From: a gamma proteobacterium HTCC2207
Lineage (GTDB): Bacteria; Pseudomonadota; Gammaproteobacteria; Pseudomonadales; Porticoccaceae
NCBI GenBank assembly: GCA_905182855.1
Contig: CAJJDA010000009.1
Coordinates: 253,309-317,308 of the forward strand
Length of the DNA: 64,000 nt
Direction: 5' to 3'
Shown: piece by piece, positions 51,487 through 60,398 of the stretch
Numbering within the stretch: position 1 is the stretch's first letter
Layout: every line of letters begins with the position of its first letter
The notes under the pieces: model-generated
Seen by the model: only the letters and a program-made list of their open reading frames with translations
Databases searched by the model: none
What the model was told of the DNA's origin: nothing
Translations under genes and position numbers: made by a program

Positions 51487-51885
51487 CTAGCGGGGAATAA
51501 CCGCCGTCACTTCAATCTCGACTTTGGCTCTGTCTTCGACCAGAGCAACAACCTGAAAAACGCTCATGGCAGGATAGTGTTTACCCATAATTTTTTTGTA
51601 CGCTTGGCCTATGGGACGAAGGTTTTCGGCATATTCAGTTTTCGAGGTCAGGTACCAAGTCATGCGCGCCATATGCTCAGGTTTGGCATTGGCCTCGTCC
51701 AAAAGAGCTTTTATATTAGCAAGGGCCTGCTCTACTTGGGCGACAAAATCGTCCGATTCAAACTCACATTTTTCGTTCCAGCCAATCTGGCCGCCGAGAT
51801 AGAGAGTTTGGCCAGCATCGCATAGAACGCCGTTAGCATAACCTGATGGCTCAACCCAGTTTTCTGGTAAAAGATGAAGATGCAT
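51487..51885 (-). CDS. Rid-family (RidA/YjgF-like) protein, possible enamine/imine deaminase
   Basis: 132 residues from ATG 51885; an upstream TTG would add five. Rid fold: VLCDAGQTLYLGGQIGWNEK, QVEQALANIKALLDEANA, KVEIEVTAVIP. In RidA the motif PARS holds the Arg that binds the carboxylate; here it reads PAMS, so the Arg is missing, as in non-RidA Rid subgroups. Relatives include 2-aminomuconate deaminase. Since the ring-reduction product of 2-aminobenzoyl-CoA is an enamine, a Rid enzyme that releases ammonia would fit here. Divergent from the cyclase gene. Confidence 0.85.
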   Translation of the reverse strand: MHLHLLPENWVEPSGYANGVLCDAGQTLYLGGQIGWNEKCEFESDDFVAQVEQALANIKALLDEANAKPEHMARMTWYLTSKTEYAENLRPIGQAYKKIMGKHYPAMSVFQVVALVEDRAKVEIEVTAVIPR

Positions 51886-51921
51886 ATATTGTTGTTCCAA
51901 AGCAATTATTATTTAAGGCTG

Positions 51922-51949
51922 GATTATAGTTTAAACTTAAAATATAATC
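51922..51949. promoter_or_regulatory. 28-base palindrome with TTTAAACTTAAA core, shared motif site 2
   Basis: Arms GATTATAGTTTAA and TTAAAATATAATC pair at 12 of 13 positions around a two-base centre. It lies in the middle of the 106-base divergent region between the Rid gene and the cyclase gene and so could control both. Its core repeats the palindrome at 46156. Confidence 0.7.
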
Positions 51950-51991
51950 TATGCACCTGTTTTATGTACCCAGACCTAAAAGGAATCGACT

Positions 51992-52780
51992 ATGAGTAAC
52001 TCTTCGCTAATTAATCTCGTGCAAGACCTCGCCTCTGGCAAAGTAACCATTGTAGATCTAACCGCTACCTTAGAGCCGGCATCACCGACACTGAAGCTGC
52101 CTGAAGAATTTGGCTGGGGCAAATCATGGCCATTTAGTATTGAAGAAATTTCTCGCTACGACGAGCGCGGTCCCTTTTGGTACTGGAATAATTTTAAGTG
52201 CGGCGAGCATACTGGGACCCACTTTGACGCACCTGTGCATTGGGTAACCGGTCAAGACCACAATGATAACTGCACAGACAACATGCCAGTAGAGAACTTT
52301 GTTGGCCCAGCGTGCGTGATCGATGCCTCCGCAGAAAGTGCCGCAGACCCTGATTTTTTAATGTCGATAGACTTTATTAAGCAGTGGGAAGAAAAACACG
52401 GGATGATAGAAGCGGGCTCTTGGGTGCTTTACAGATCCGACTGGTCAAAGATCATAACGTCTGATAAGTACCTTAACATGCAGGCCGATGGTAGTCACAC
52501 GCCGGGGTGGGAGCCAGATGCCGTAGTTTTTTTAGCCGAGCAACGCAATATATTAGGTGTGGGTGTGGAAACGGTAGGAACAGACGCAGGACAGGCTGCT
52601 GTTCAGGACCCAATGTTCCCGTGTCACAATATTATGCATGGCGCGAACAAATGTGGTCTCGCCGGATTAAAAAATCTCGATAAGCTACCCGCTAAAGGCG
52701 CTATATTAATCGCGCCGCCGTTAAAAATTAAAGGTGGCTCTGGGAGTCCAACGAGAGTGTTAGCACTAGTGACATCCTAA
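51992..52780 (+). CDS. Cyclase-family metal-dependent hydrolase, isatin hydrolase / kynurenine formamidase type
   Basis: 262 residues. The metal site GEHTGTHFDAPVHW (about 72-85) is the family hallmark, with His and Asp ligands. It is preceded by an aromatic block GPFWYWNNF that resembles isatin hydrolase, where Trp residues stack on the substrate; LGVGVETVGTDAG and PCHNIMHGANKCGL complete the fold. Isatin hydrolase opens isatin to isatinate; kynurenine formamidase is the main alternative. AAGGA precedes the ATG. First gene of the iorAB block. Confidence 0.82.
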   Translation: MSNSSLINLVQDLASGKVTIVDLTATLEPASPTLKLPEEFGWGKSWPFSIEEISRYDERGPFWYWNNFKCGEHTGTHFDAPVHWVTGQDHNDNCTDNMPVENFVGPACVIDASAESAADPDFLMSIDFIKQWEEKHGMIEAGSWVLYRSDWSKIITSDKYLNMQADGSHTPGWEPDAVVFLAEQRNILGVGVETVGTDAGQAAVQDPMFPCHNIMHGANKCGLAGLKNLDKLPAKGAILIAPPLKIKGGSGSPTRVLALVTS

Positions 52781-52834
52781 GTAAGATTAATATTTTAAAG
52801 CCCAGTAATTGAGATTAATTTCAAGCGGAAACCT

Positions 52835-55024
52835 ATGGCAGAGCGGTCGTTTAAAAAAGAAGTCCTGAAACTACATGCCGGCGACGGCGACACATTTCAG
52901 GGCGAAGGGATTCTTGCGATAACCAAAGGCCTACTGCAGTCCGGGGTGGCCTATGTCGGTGGCTACCAGGGCTCACCGATCTCTCATCTAATGGATGTCC
53001 TTAATGATGCCCAAGATATATTGGGTGATCTGGGCGTTCATTTTGAGGCCAGTGGCAGCGAGGCAACTGCGGCGGCAATGCTCAGCGCGTCTATCAACTA
53101 CAACCTCCGCGGGGCTGTCACTTGGAAATCCACGGTCGGCACTAATGTGGCGTCAGATGCACTATCAAATATTGCCTCTTGCGGCGTCACTGGCGGCGCC
53201 ATTGTAATTGTCGGTGAAGACTACGGTGAAGGTTCGAGTATTATGCAAGAGCGAACCTATGCTTTTGCTATGAAGGCACAGATGTGGTTGGTTGATCCGC
53301 GGCCAAATCTAACCAGTATTGTCGATATGATCGAGCAGTCGTTTCAGCTCTCGGAAGCGAGTAATACTCCGGTGTTTTATATGATGAGGGTTCGCGGCTG
53401 TCATGTCACCGGCGAGTTTGTCGCTAAAAATAATGTGGCTCCAGAGTTTGGCACTAAAAATTCTGTAACGCCTAATCGTGAAGCTGAAAAAATAATCCTA
53501 CCACCTCATGTCTATCAGCAAGAGCAGGATAAAATTGCAAAACGCTGGCCAGCGGCTGTTGACTTTATTATAAAAAATAAACTCAATGAATTTTTCCCTG
53601 GCAAACATAAAGACTTAGGTATTATCACGCTAGGCGGTAACTACAATACCTTAATCAGAGCACTGCAGCGTCAGGGCCTAGCAGACAGCTTTGGTAAGAC
53701 TGCTATTCCTATTTATGTAATGAATGTGGCCTATCCTGTGGTACCCGAGGAAATGGTCGAGTTTTGTTTAGGTAAAAAACATGTTCTGCTTTTAGAAGAG
53801 GGACAACCGGAGTACATTGAGCCGGCAATCCATAGCATTCTTAGAAAGCGAGATATTCAAACCAAGCTTTACGGTAAAGACTTATTTCCGCGCGCAGGCG
53901 AGTACACAGCGCAGGTTACTCTGACAGGCCTGACGCGCTTTTTAGAAGTCGCAGGCTATAGTAATGACAAGCATTCACTGTCTGTAGATGATGTCAAAAA
54001 ACTCAGCTCACCACTCAGTGACGAGGAACATGAGCGTCTACTGTCTGTAGTGCCGGCGAGACCCTCCGGCCTATGTACAGGCTGCCCAGAGCGACCATTA
54101 TTTAGTGCCATCAAGCAGGTTCAGAAAGAACTTGGGCCTTTCCATATTAGCTCTGATATCGGCTGCCATTCCTTTGCAACATTGGCGCCGTTTAATCTCG
54201 GCAATACGATTATGGGTTACGGCCTTTCATTGGCAAGTTCCTCGAGTATTCGAAAAGCACTGCCACACAAGGCTATTAGCATCATGGGCGATGGTGGCTT
54301 TTGGCACAACGGTCTGTCATCTGGTGTAGTCAGTGCGGTATTCAACAAACATGATGGTATTTTGATTATCGTCAACAACGGGTATTCGGCAGCCACTGGA
54401 GGCCAGGATATTCCCTCCATGGTCGAGCCTAATAATTTGATTGCCACCACGATGGATGCAGCATCCTCAGAGCGCGACGATTCGGTATCCATTGAACTGG
54501 CCTGTCGAGGCGCTGGCGTCAAGTGGGTTAAAACGGTGAGCACTTACAGTATTGAAGAGATGAAGCAAACGCTGACTGATTCTCTGAATACCGCTGAGCC
54601 GGGACTCAAGGTAATTATTGCCGAAGGCGAATGTATGCTCAATCGCCAGCGCCGCATCAAGCCGCTGATGAAAAATGCTATCGCCAAAGGAAAGCGTACG
54701 GTTCGCGCACGATTTTACATCGACCCTAAAACCTGTACTGGTGATCATGCCTGTATTCGAATCTCTGGGTGCCCCTCCCTGACCATAAAGCCAAGTACAG
54801 ATAGTCTCCGCGAAGACCCCGTGTCCTATGTTGATAATAGCTGCGTCGGCTGCGGTGTTTGTGGGGACAACGTGCACAGTGCTGTGCTCTGTCCGTCATT
54901 TTCGAAAATCGACCTCATTCACAATCCAAGCTGGCTAGACCTAAGTGCGTCGACTGTGCGTCGATCAGTGATAGGTTGGTTTGAAAAATATGATGCATGG
55001 AAAAGACCGGGACAGATACTTTGA
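52835..55024 (+). CDS. Indolepyruvate-type 2-oxoacid:acceptor oxidoreductase, alpha subunit
   Basis: TPP-dependent enzyme subunit of 729 residues (IorA-like). Domains: pyrimidine-binding N-terminal domain (GEGILAITKGLLQSGVAYVGGYQGSP), TPP-binding GDGGFWHNGLSSG near residue 485 with NNGYSAATGGQD, and a C-terminal ferredoxin domain (about 630-695) with CVGCGVCGD and additional Cys. Such enzymes oxidatively decarboxylate aryl-2-oxoacids to aryl-CoA, passing electrons to ferredoxin or another acceptor. In this cluster the likely substrate is isatinate, 2-(2-aminophenyl)-2-oxoacetate, giving 2-aminobenzoyl-CoA; this is inference. Confidence 0.88.
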   Translation: MAERSFKKEVLKLHAGDGDTFQGEGILAITKGLLQSGVAYVGGYQGSPISHLMDVLNDAQDILGDLGVHFEASGSEATAAAMLSASINYNLRGAVTWKSTVGTNVASDALSNIASCGVTGGAIVIVGEDYGEGSSIMQERTYAFAMKAQMWLVDPRPNLTSIVDMIEQSFQLSEASNTPVFYMMRVRGCHVTGEFVAKNNVAPEFGTKNSVTPNREAEKIILPPHVYQQEQDKIAKRWPAAVDFIIKNKLNEFFPGKHKDLGIITLGGNYNTLIRALQRQGLADSFGKTAIPIYVMNVAYPVVPEEMVEFCLGKKHVLLLEEGQPEYIEPAIHSILRKRDIQTKLYGKDLFPRAGEYTAQVTLTGLTRFLEVAGYSNDKHSLSVDDVKKLSSPLSDEEHERLLSVVPARPSGLCTGCPERPLFSAIKQVQKELGPFHISSDIGCHSFATLAPFNLGNTIMGYGLSLASSSSIRKALPHKAISIMGDGGFWHNGLSSGVVSAVFNKHDGILIIVNNGYSAATGGQDIPSMVEPNNLIATTMDAASSERDDSVSIELACRGAGVKWVKTVSTYSIEEMKQTLTDSLNTAEPGLKVIIAEGECMLNRQRRIKPLMKNAIAKGKRTVRARFYIDPKTCTGDHACIRISGCPSLTIKPSTDSLREDPVSYVDNSCVGCGVCGDNVHSAVLCPSFSKIDLIHNPSWLDLSASTVRRSVIGWFEKYDAWKRPGQIL

Positions 55025-56559
55025 GTAAGCAGCAACCGAAAACTATTAATATTATTCTTGCCGCGCTCGGTGGCGAGGGTGGCGGTGTATTTACTAACTG
55101 GCTTATCGAAGTAGCTGAAGCCAATAATTGGCTCTGTCAGTCGACGTCCTTAGCTGGGGTTGCCCAGCGCACCGGCGCTACTATTTACTACATAGAACTG
55201 TTCCCCACGCAAGCTAAGGACGATAGGAAACCCGTTATGTCATTGTTTCCATCTCAGGGTGATATTGATATAGCCGTGAGTTCAGAGATAGCGGAAACGG
55301 GCCGGATGTTGCAGCGCGGTTTTGTCACTCCCGACAAAACCACATTGATTAGTTCCAGCCATCGCGTTTATGGTATCACCGAGAAGTCAGATCTGGCCGA
55401 CGGCACCATGGACAGTTCAACTGTGGTGGAGCTTGCCAATAAGTACAGCAGACAGTTTATAAGTTTCGATATGGCAGAACTAGCCAACAAACACAACTCT
55501 GTTATCAGTTCTGCTATGTTTGGCGCGCTAGCCGGTGCCAATGTTTTACCGTTCGCTAAACAGAGCTTCAGCGATGTGATCACCAATAGCGGAAAAATGG
55601 TGGCCACCAATCTTAGTGTTTTTGAAGAGAGTTATACGCAGGCACAGCAGATTGTCGCGGGCGATAACCCTGATAGAAAAACACCTCAGGTAGAAATATT
55701 TACGCCGGAGACAGCCGCAGCAACGACAGCAGGATTTTGCCTTCCATCGGCTACTTCAGAAAAGGGCGCCCTTTTATTGGAGCGTCTTAAATGCGACTTT
55801 CCCGTCAGCACTCATGAGCTAATACATCAGGGTTTAATTAGGGTGCTGGACTATCAAGACTTTGCTTATGCCACTCAGTATCTCGACGAACTCAGCGAGG
55901 TCCTCGCCCTCGACACCGGGGCTGAGCAATATAAGCTAACGACTATCACGGCCCGCTACCTTGCCCTATGGATGTCCTTTGAAGATATTCCTCGCGTTGC
56001 CCAGTTAAAAGTCAGAGCCACGCGTATGTCCGAGATTCGTACTGAGGTGAAAGCGGCCGAAGGACAAATTATCCATGTCACTGAATTTTTCAGACCCCGA
56101 GCGGAAGAGATCTGTGCCATTTTACCCAGAGCATTGGGCTCCGCTATGCTATCTAATCGCTGGTCACGCCGCCTGATAGAGCTTTTTGCAGGCGGTAAAA
56201 AGTTGCGTACTGACAGTCTGGTGGTCTATCTGGTTCTGCGCACAATGGGCTCTTTCAAGCATATCCGACGTTACAGCCTTGGCTATCATCATGAGATGAA
56301 ACTCATTCGTGGCTGGTTATATCAGATTAAGGAGCAAGTGGCCGCGAACCCTCAGGTAGCATTAGAGATCGCTTTGTGTGGTCGCCTAGTCAAGGGCTAT
56401 GGGGGGACTCGTGAACGCACCTCTAAACAGGTTTCTGTGATTTGCCAAAATGCCAGTGCTAACGAATGTATTTCTGCCGAATATATCGCCAAGCTGCGTA
56501 CCGCTGCCATGGCAGACGACACCAATGAAGCCTTCTACACTATACTTACTGAAAGCTAA
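54997..56559 (+). CDS. Indolepyruvate-type 2-oxoacid oxidoreductase, beta/gamma subunit with long C-terminal domain
   Basis: 520 residues, overlapping the alpha-subunit gene by 28 bases. The N-terminal 200 or so residues are the 2-oxoacid oxidoreductase gamma domain (ILAALGGEGGGVFTNWLIE, AGVAQRTGATIYYIEL), followed by about 300 residues of the DUF6537-type domain found in long bacterial indolepyruvate oxidoreductases. TTG 55021, with GGGA upstream, is an alternative start eight codons later. It forms a complex with the preceding gene product. Confidence 0.87.
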   Translation: MEKTGTDTLSKQQPKTINIILAALGGEGGGVFTNWLIEVAEANNWLCQSTSLAGVAQRTGATIYYIELFPTQAKDDRKPVMSLFPSQGDIDIAVSSEIAETGRMLQRGFVTPDKTTLISSSHRVYGITEKSDLADGTMDSSTVVELANKYSRQFISFDMAELANKHNSVISSAMFGALAGANVLPFAKQSFSDVITNSGKMVATNLSVFEESYTQAQQIVAGDNPDRKTPQVEIFTPETAAATTAGFCLPSATSEKGALLLERLKCDFPVSTHELIHQGLIRVLDYQDFAYATQYLDELSEVLALDTGAEQYKLTTITARYLALWMSFEDIPRVAQLKVRATRMSEIRTEVKAAEGQIIHVTEFFRPRAEEICAILPRALGSAMLSNRWSRRLIELFAGGKKLRTDSLVVYLVLRTMGSFKHIRRYSLGYHHEMKLIRGWLYQIKEQVAANPQVALEIALCGRLVKGYGGTRERTSKQVSVICQNASANECISAEYIAKLRTAAMADDTNEAFYTILTES

Positions 56560-56628
56560 ATCTACCGCAGTGCCGTATCTTAATAGCAACCAAAGCTATT
56601 GCATTGCTAAATCCTTTAGGAGCAAATA

Positions 56629-57813
56629 ATGACATCAGCATGGCCCCCCATGAATTGGGAAGACCCATTTTTACTGGACCAACAGTTAACAGAAGAAGAG
56701 CGACTGGTCAGGGATACTGCCGAGCAGTATGCACAGGATAGGCTTGCCCCGAGAATTCAGAGCGCTTATCGCAATGAAACAATCGACTTGGACATTTTTA
56801 CAGAAATGGGCTCTCTGGGCCTGTTGGGGCCAACTATCGAAGGTTATGGCTGTGCCGGTGTCAGCTATGTCAGCTATGGCTTGACTGCCCGCGCCGTTGA
56901 GATGGTTGACTCTGGTTACCGCTCTATGATGTCCGTGCAGTCTAGTCTGGTCATGTACCCTATTTATGCCTTTGGCTCCGAACAGCAAAAAGAGAAATAC
57001 CTGCCTAAACTAGCGACGGGTGAAGCGATAGGTTGCTTTGGCTTAACCGAACCCGATCACGGTTCAGACCCCAGTGGCATGTTAACTAATGCCAAGAAAG
57101 TCGCGGGCGGCTACCTGTTAAATGGCGCCAAGATGTGGATATCTAACTCGCCGTTTGCCGATGTTCTTATTGTCTGGGCCAAGCTGCGCGACGAGAATAA
57201 TGCCATCCGTGGTTTTATTCTCGACAAGGGGCTAGCCGGTCTGACCACGCCGAAAATTACCGGTAAATTGAGCCTGCGCGCCTCAACTACTGGACAGATT
57301 GTCATGCAGGATGTGTTGGTCAGTGAAGACGCCATATTGCCTAATGTGCAGGGTTTAAAAGGGCCTATGAGTTGCCTGAGTAATGCTCGTTACGGTATCG
57401 CCTGGGGATCATTAGGCGCAGCCGAAGCCTGCTGGCGTGCTGCTCGCAGTTATACTCTAGAACGCAGTCAGTTTAGACGACCGCTAGCGGCCAATCAGTT
57501 GGTGCAAAAGAAGCTTGCCGACATGCAGACCGAAATATTTATTGGTTTGCAGGCCTGCTTGCAAGCTGGGCGCCTCAAGGAGACTGATCAACTGTCCCCT
57601 GAAACGGTTTCGATGATCAAGCGCAATTCATGTGGCAAATCGCTGGCCATTGCACGGGAAGCTAGAGACATGCTCGGTGGTAATGGCATCTCTGATGAGT
57701 ACCCGGTTATGCGCCATATGCTCAACTTAGAAACAGTCAATACCTATGAGGGCACTCATGATATCCACGCCCTCATACTAGGACGAGCTATTACCGGTAT
57801 TGCTGCGTTTTAA
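56629..57813 (+). CDS. Glutaryl-CoA dehydrogenase-like acyl-CoA dehydrogenase
   Basis: 394 residues, FAD enzyme converting glutaryl-CoA to crotonyl-CoA and CO2. The start [37 protein letters not shown] and the active-site segment [20 protein letters not shown] are the glutaryl-CoA dehydrogenase pattern. Its presence suggests that the ring-cleavage route ends in a C5 dicarboxyl-CoA. AGGAG precedes the ATG. Last gene of the plus-strand block. Confidence 0.93.
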   Translation: MTSAWPPMNWEDPFLLDQQLTEEERLVRDTAEQYAQDRLAPRIQSAYRNETIDLDIFTEMGSLGLLGPTIEGYGCAGVSYVSYGLTARAVEMVDSGYRSMMSVQSSLVMYPIYAFGSEQQKEKYLPKLATGEAIGCFGLTEPDHGSDPSGMLTNAKKVAGGYLLNGAKMWISNSPFADVLIVWAKLRDENNAIRGFILDKGLAGLTTPKITGKLSLRASTTGQIVMQDVLVSEDAILPNVQGLKGPMSCLSNARYGIAWGSLGAAEACWRAARSYTLERSQFRRPLAANQLVQKKLADMQTEIFIGLQACLQAGRLKETDQLSPETVSMIKRNSCGKSLAIAREARDMLGGNGISDEYPVMRHMLNLETVNTYEGTHDIHALILGRAITGIAAF

Positions 57814-58139
57814 ACGCTTCTTGCCTATAGCGGATGTCGAGATATCCAATGACCGCGTCAGCCCATCGGCGCGTTACTCTAGTCCCTAATGGGCGCTCGC
57901 CAGTATCACGATGGTGCCTACCAGCGCAGTCGCCGCGGCTTAGGTCAATATACTTGGCACTGGAACTGCTGTCTTCTCGTGAACTTATAAATAGAGTCCA
58001 CTATCGACAGGAACCTCAAAATTTCGGCAGAGTGCCGCAATCCAAGAGGCAGGTAGCTTTTCAACTCAAGGCTCGTTAAGCGGATGATCGCCCGAGACTG
58101 ATCTAAAGGGCTCTGCCACAGGGAATGTTGTGTCGCTTA
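57814..58139 (-). pseudogene. Non-coding stretch with a possible SDR C-terminal remnant
   Basis: About 325 bases between convergent genes. On the minus strand around 57960-58060 a frame reads ASWIAALC and ends VPVDSGLYL before a stop, resembling the last strand of an SDR protein (usually VDGG). There is no start or Rossmann motif, so at best it is a short decayed end. An 81-codon plus-strand frame here looks random. Confidence 0.25.
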
Positions 58140-59708
58140 TCAGCCGGTTTTGATCAGATGTTCAGCCGTGCGATAGGCCAAAGCACTGACCGTAAAGGTG
58201 GGATTTACCGCACCGCTGGTAGGGAACAGGCTCGGCCCGACCACATAGAGATTGTCGGTACCATGCACCAGACCTAGATCGTCAGTCACAGAGGTTTGTT
58301 CTTTCGATCCCATCACCGCACCGCCCATAATATGGATAGGCGCACGTGGCCCAGTCCATACCTCTGTAGCACCGCCAGCGCGGAAGATCGCTTCACCCTC
58401 CGCCATCGCAAACGCCATCTGAGCCTCCTGTTCCGGTCCGGCATTGTGCACTGTTCGGGCAACTGGAATACCAAACTTATCTGTCTTATCACTTAGCATG
58501 ACACGATTTTCTCGTACCGAGCGATCTTCACCGACATACAGCATATTACCGAGATGCTTGGCAGCCTGAGCCATAAAGGGCTGCAGTTTTGGACCAAAAA
58601 TATCCGGCCGACTATTGGCATAACCTAGCAGTCCATTAGGTTTAACTGCATTGGCGATTAACCATTGATAGGAGCCAAAGCTATCTTTGATCGCCGTCTT
58701 ATCATCATAATGGTCATGACAGATCAACTGTCCACCCGTAGGGCCCAAATGGGGGTCAGTTTGCTCAGAGAATAAACCAAACACTGTACGACCAGCATGA
58801 GTCGTAAGATAGCGACCTAAATTATCAAACTGATTACCTAGGGCAACGCCATTGGCGCGCACTGAATTCAAAAGAATACGTACCGTCTGCACCGTAAAGG
58901 CAGCCAGCACCACCCTGCCCGCCTTAACGCGCTGCGTGTGGCCCTCTCTGTCAATATATTCCACACCACTAGCGACATCTTGACGATTCTTGTCAGTCAA
59001 TACACGCGTCACCTGTGCATCATAACGAATCTCAGCTCCAGCCAAGATAGCCTGTTTGAGATGGGTTACCAGTGGATTTTTAAGCGCACCAATTGGACAG
59101 CCGGCATCGCACCAGCCATCGTAGACACAGGATGGGTTGCCTTTATAGGGCACGCTATTAATAGCCAGTGGAATCGGTGCTGTGGTCAGACCCATGGCAC
59201 TGAAACCTTTACTGATCACCTGGCCCTGAGCAAAAACGGGTAGGGGCGGCATGGGATAGGGTTCACCTTTAGGCCGCCATATCTCGGCCTTGGCATCGCC
59301 ACTAATACCTACATCCGCCTGAACTTCATCATAGTAGGGGCGCAGGGTTTCATAACTGATAGGCCAATCGAGATTTTTACCGTGTTTAGACAGGATATCG
59401 AAATCATTGCTGTGCAGGCGCGGCCAGACACCATAATGGTGCAATGCTGAACCTCCGGCACCAAATCCAGCATTAAAACCATGGCCAATTTTGTGATTTC
59501 CCTCTTCTTCTACAGCTGAACCAGACCATTTAAGTTGCCGTGCCCACAACTGGGAACTGATCAGGTCTTTAAGATCTCGACTGGGACCCGCTTCTAAAAT
59601 CAACACCGACTGACCGGCTTCTGCGAGCTTAGAGGCGATGATGCTACCGGAGGCGCCAGAGCCAACGACGACACAATCATACTGTTGATTTGAGGTTAAA
59701 GGTGTCAT
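58140..59708 (-). CDS. GMC-family FAD dehydrogenase (large subunit)
   Basis: 522 residues. N-terminal FAD-binding VVVGSGASGSIIASKLAEAG, GGSALHHYGVWPRL, and C-terminal GMC block (HIMGGAVMG, LYVVGPSLFPTSGAVNPTFT). It has a Cys-containing stretch CVYDGWCDAGCPIGALKNP, typical of gluconate/sorbitol-type dehydrogenases. No signal peptide; the preceding gene encodes a Tat-targeted small subunit, so it is probably exported as a complex. Oxidises an alcohol or hydroxy compound in the periplasm; substrate unknown. Confidence 0.9.
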   Translation of the reverse strand: MTPLTSNQQYDCVVVGSGASGSIIASKLAEAGQSVLILEAGPSRDLKDLISSQLWARQLKWSGSAVEEEGNHKIGHGFNAGFGAGGSALHHYGVWPRLHSNDFDILSKHGKNLDWPISYETLRPYYDEVQADVGISGDAKAEIWRPKGEPYPMPPLPVFAQGQVISKGFSAMGLTTAPIPLAINSVPYKGNPSCVYDGWCDAGCPIGALKNPLVTHLKQAILAGAEIRYDAQVTRVLTDKNRQDVASGVEYIDREGHTQRVKAGRVVLAAFTVQTVRILLNSVRANGVALGNQFDNLGRYLTTHAGRTVFGLFSEQTDPHLGPTGGQLICHDHYDDKTAIKDSFGSYQWLIANAVKPNGLLGYANSRPDIFGPKLQPFMAQAAKHLGNMLYVGEDRSVRENRVMLSDKTDKFGIPVARTVHNAGPEQEAQMAFAMAEGEAIFRAGGATEVWTGPRAPIHIMGGAVMGSKEQTSVTDDLGLVHGTDNLYVVGPSLFPTSGAVNPTFTVSALAYRTAEHLIKTG

Positions 59709-59712
59709 TGGC

Positions 59713-60264
59713 TCACCAGCTGGTGGTTGGCGCTATATGCGCCATGTAGGGAATGTTGAGCGCCTCGCTACCAGCGCTGGAGCCAAAAACCACATCACAG
59801 GCGTCTGCGCGAACGACAAAAAAGAAGAAGCCTGCCGGGGGACCCTGCCATTCTTTGTCCGTACCAGCAGCAATATTTTCAGCCCAAGCTAGCGCCTCAT
59901 TCGCGGTTAAAGCCTCTGGAGATTTTTTAAATAAACGCTGAGACAGCCTATGGGCGCTACCTAACGCACTACGGTAAAACCCGGGCATAGCACTGGTGTC
60001 CACACCCAGATATTTGAGCATCAACAGGGTGTTGGGCTCGCCTAGCTGCTTATCTATGTATTGAATAATGCCCGCCTCGAGCGCCCCGGGAACAAGAGCC
60101 TCACCCAAGGCGCCTAGCGTAAGCGCTTGATCTTTGGTGAGAGCCTTGAGGGGAAGAGAAACTGCCTGAGCTTGCCTAGGACTGAGTAGCGCTCCGCCGG
60201 CGGCCAATCCGGCTAAGCCGATGCCCGTTGAGGCGATGAAGTTACGACGCGAGAGGTCATTCAT
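59713..60264 (-). CDS. Gluconate 2-dehydrogenase subunit 3-like, Tat-exported small subunit
   Basis: 183 residues with a Tat signal: SRRNFIASTGIGLAGLAAGG at the N-terminus, cleavage after about residue 35. The remainder is a helical gamma-subunit domain (LTKDQALTLGALGEALVPG, FFFFVVRADACDVVFG). Four bases ahead of the GMC gene. It would carry the large subunit through the Tat pore. A cytochrome c subunit, often third in such enzymes, is not seen nearby. Confidence 0.85.
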   Translation of the reverse strand: MNDLSRRNFIASTGIGLAGLAAGGALLSPRQAQAVSLPLKALTKDQALTLGALGEALVPGALEAGIIQYIDKQLGEPNTLLMLKYLGVDTSAMPGFYRSALGSAHRLSQRLFKKSPEALTANEALAWAENIAAGTDKEWQGPPAGFFFFVVRADACDVVFGSSAGSEALNIPYMAHIAPTTSW

Positions 60265-60381
60265 TCTCTGTATTCCTTCATGTTCAGGGTTCTTAAATTT
60301 TGTATGCTTTGTAAATCTGACTATCTTTTAAAATCTAGCATGTTGAAGATTTAACTGTTGTAGCACTTCGAACACTGTGTC

Positions 60382-60394
60382 GCTTAAAGTTTAT
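60382..60394. promoter_or_regulatory. 13-base element shared with the catabolic operon promoter
   Basis: GCTTAAAGTTTAT here is identical to 46161-46173, which includes half of the TTTAAGCTTAAA palindrome. It lies about 120 bases upstream of the Tat-exported subunit gene (minus strand). It could be a half-site of the same operator. Confidence 0.35.
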
Positions 60395-60398
60395 GAGT

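Noticed and set aside
57834-58079. 81-codon plus-strand frame after the glutaryl-CoA dehydrogenase gene
   Set aside because: Arg/Gln-rich random-looking composition, no family pattern and no ribosome site.
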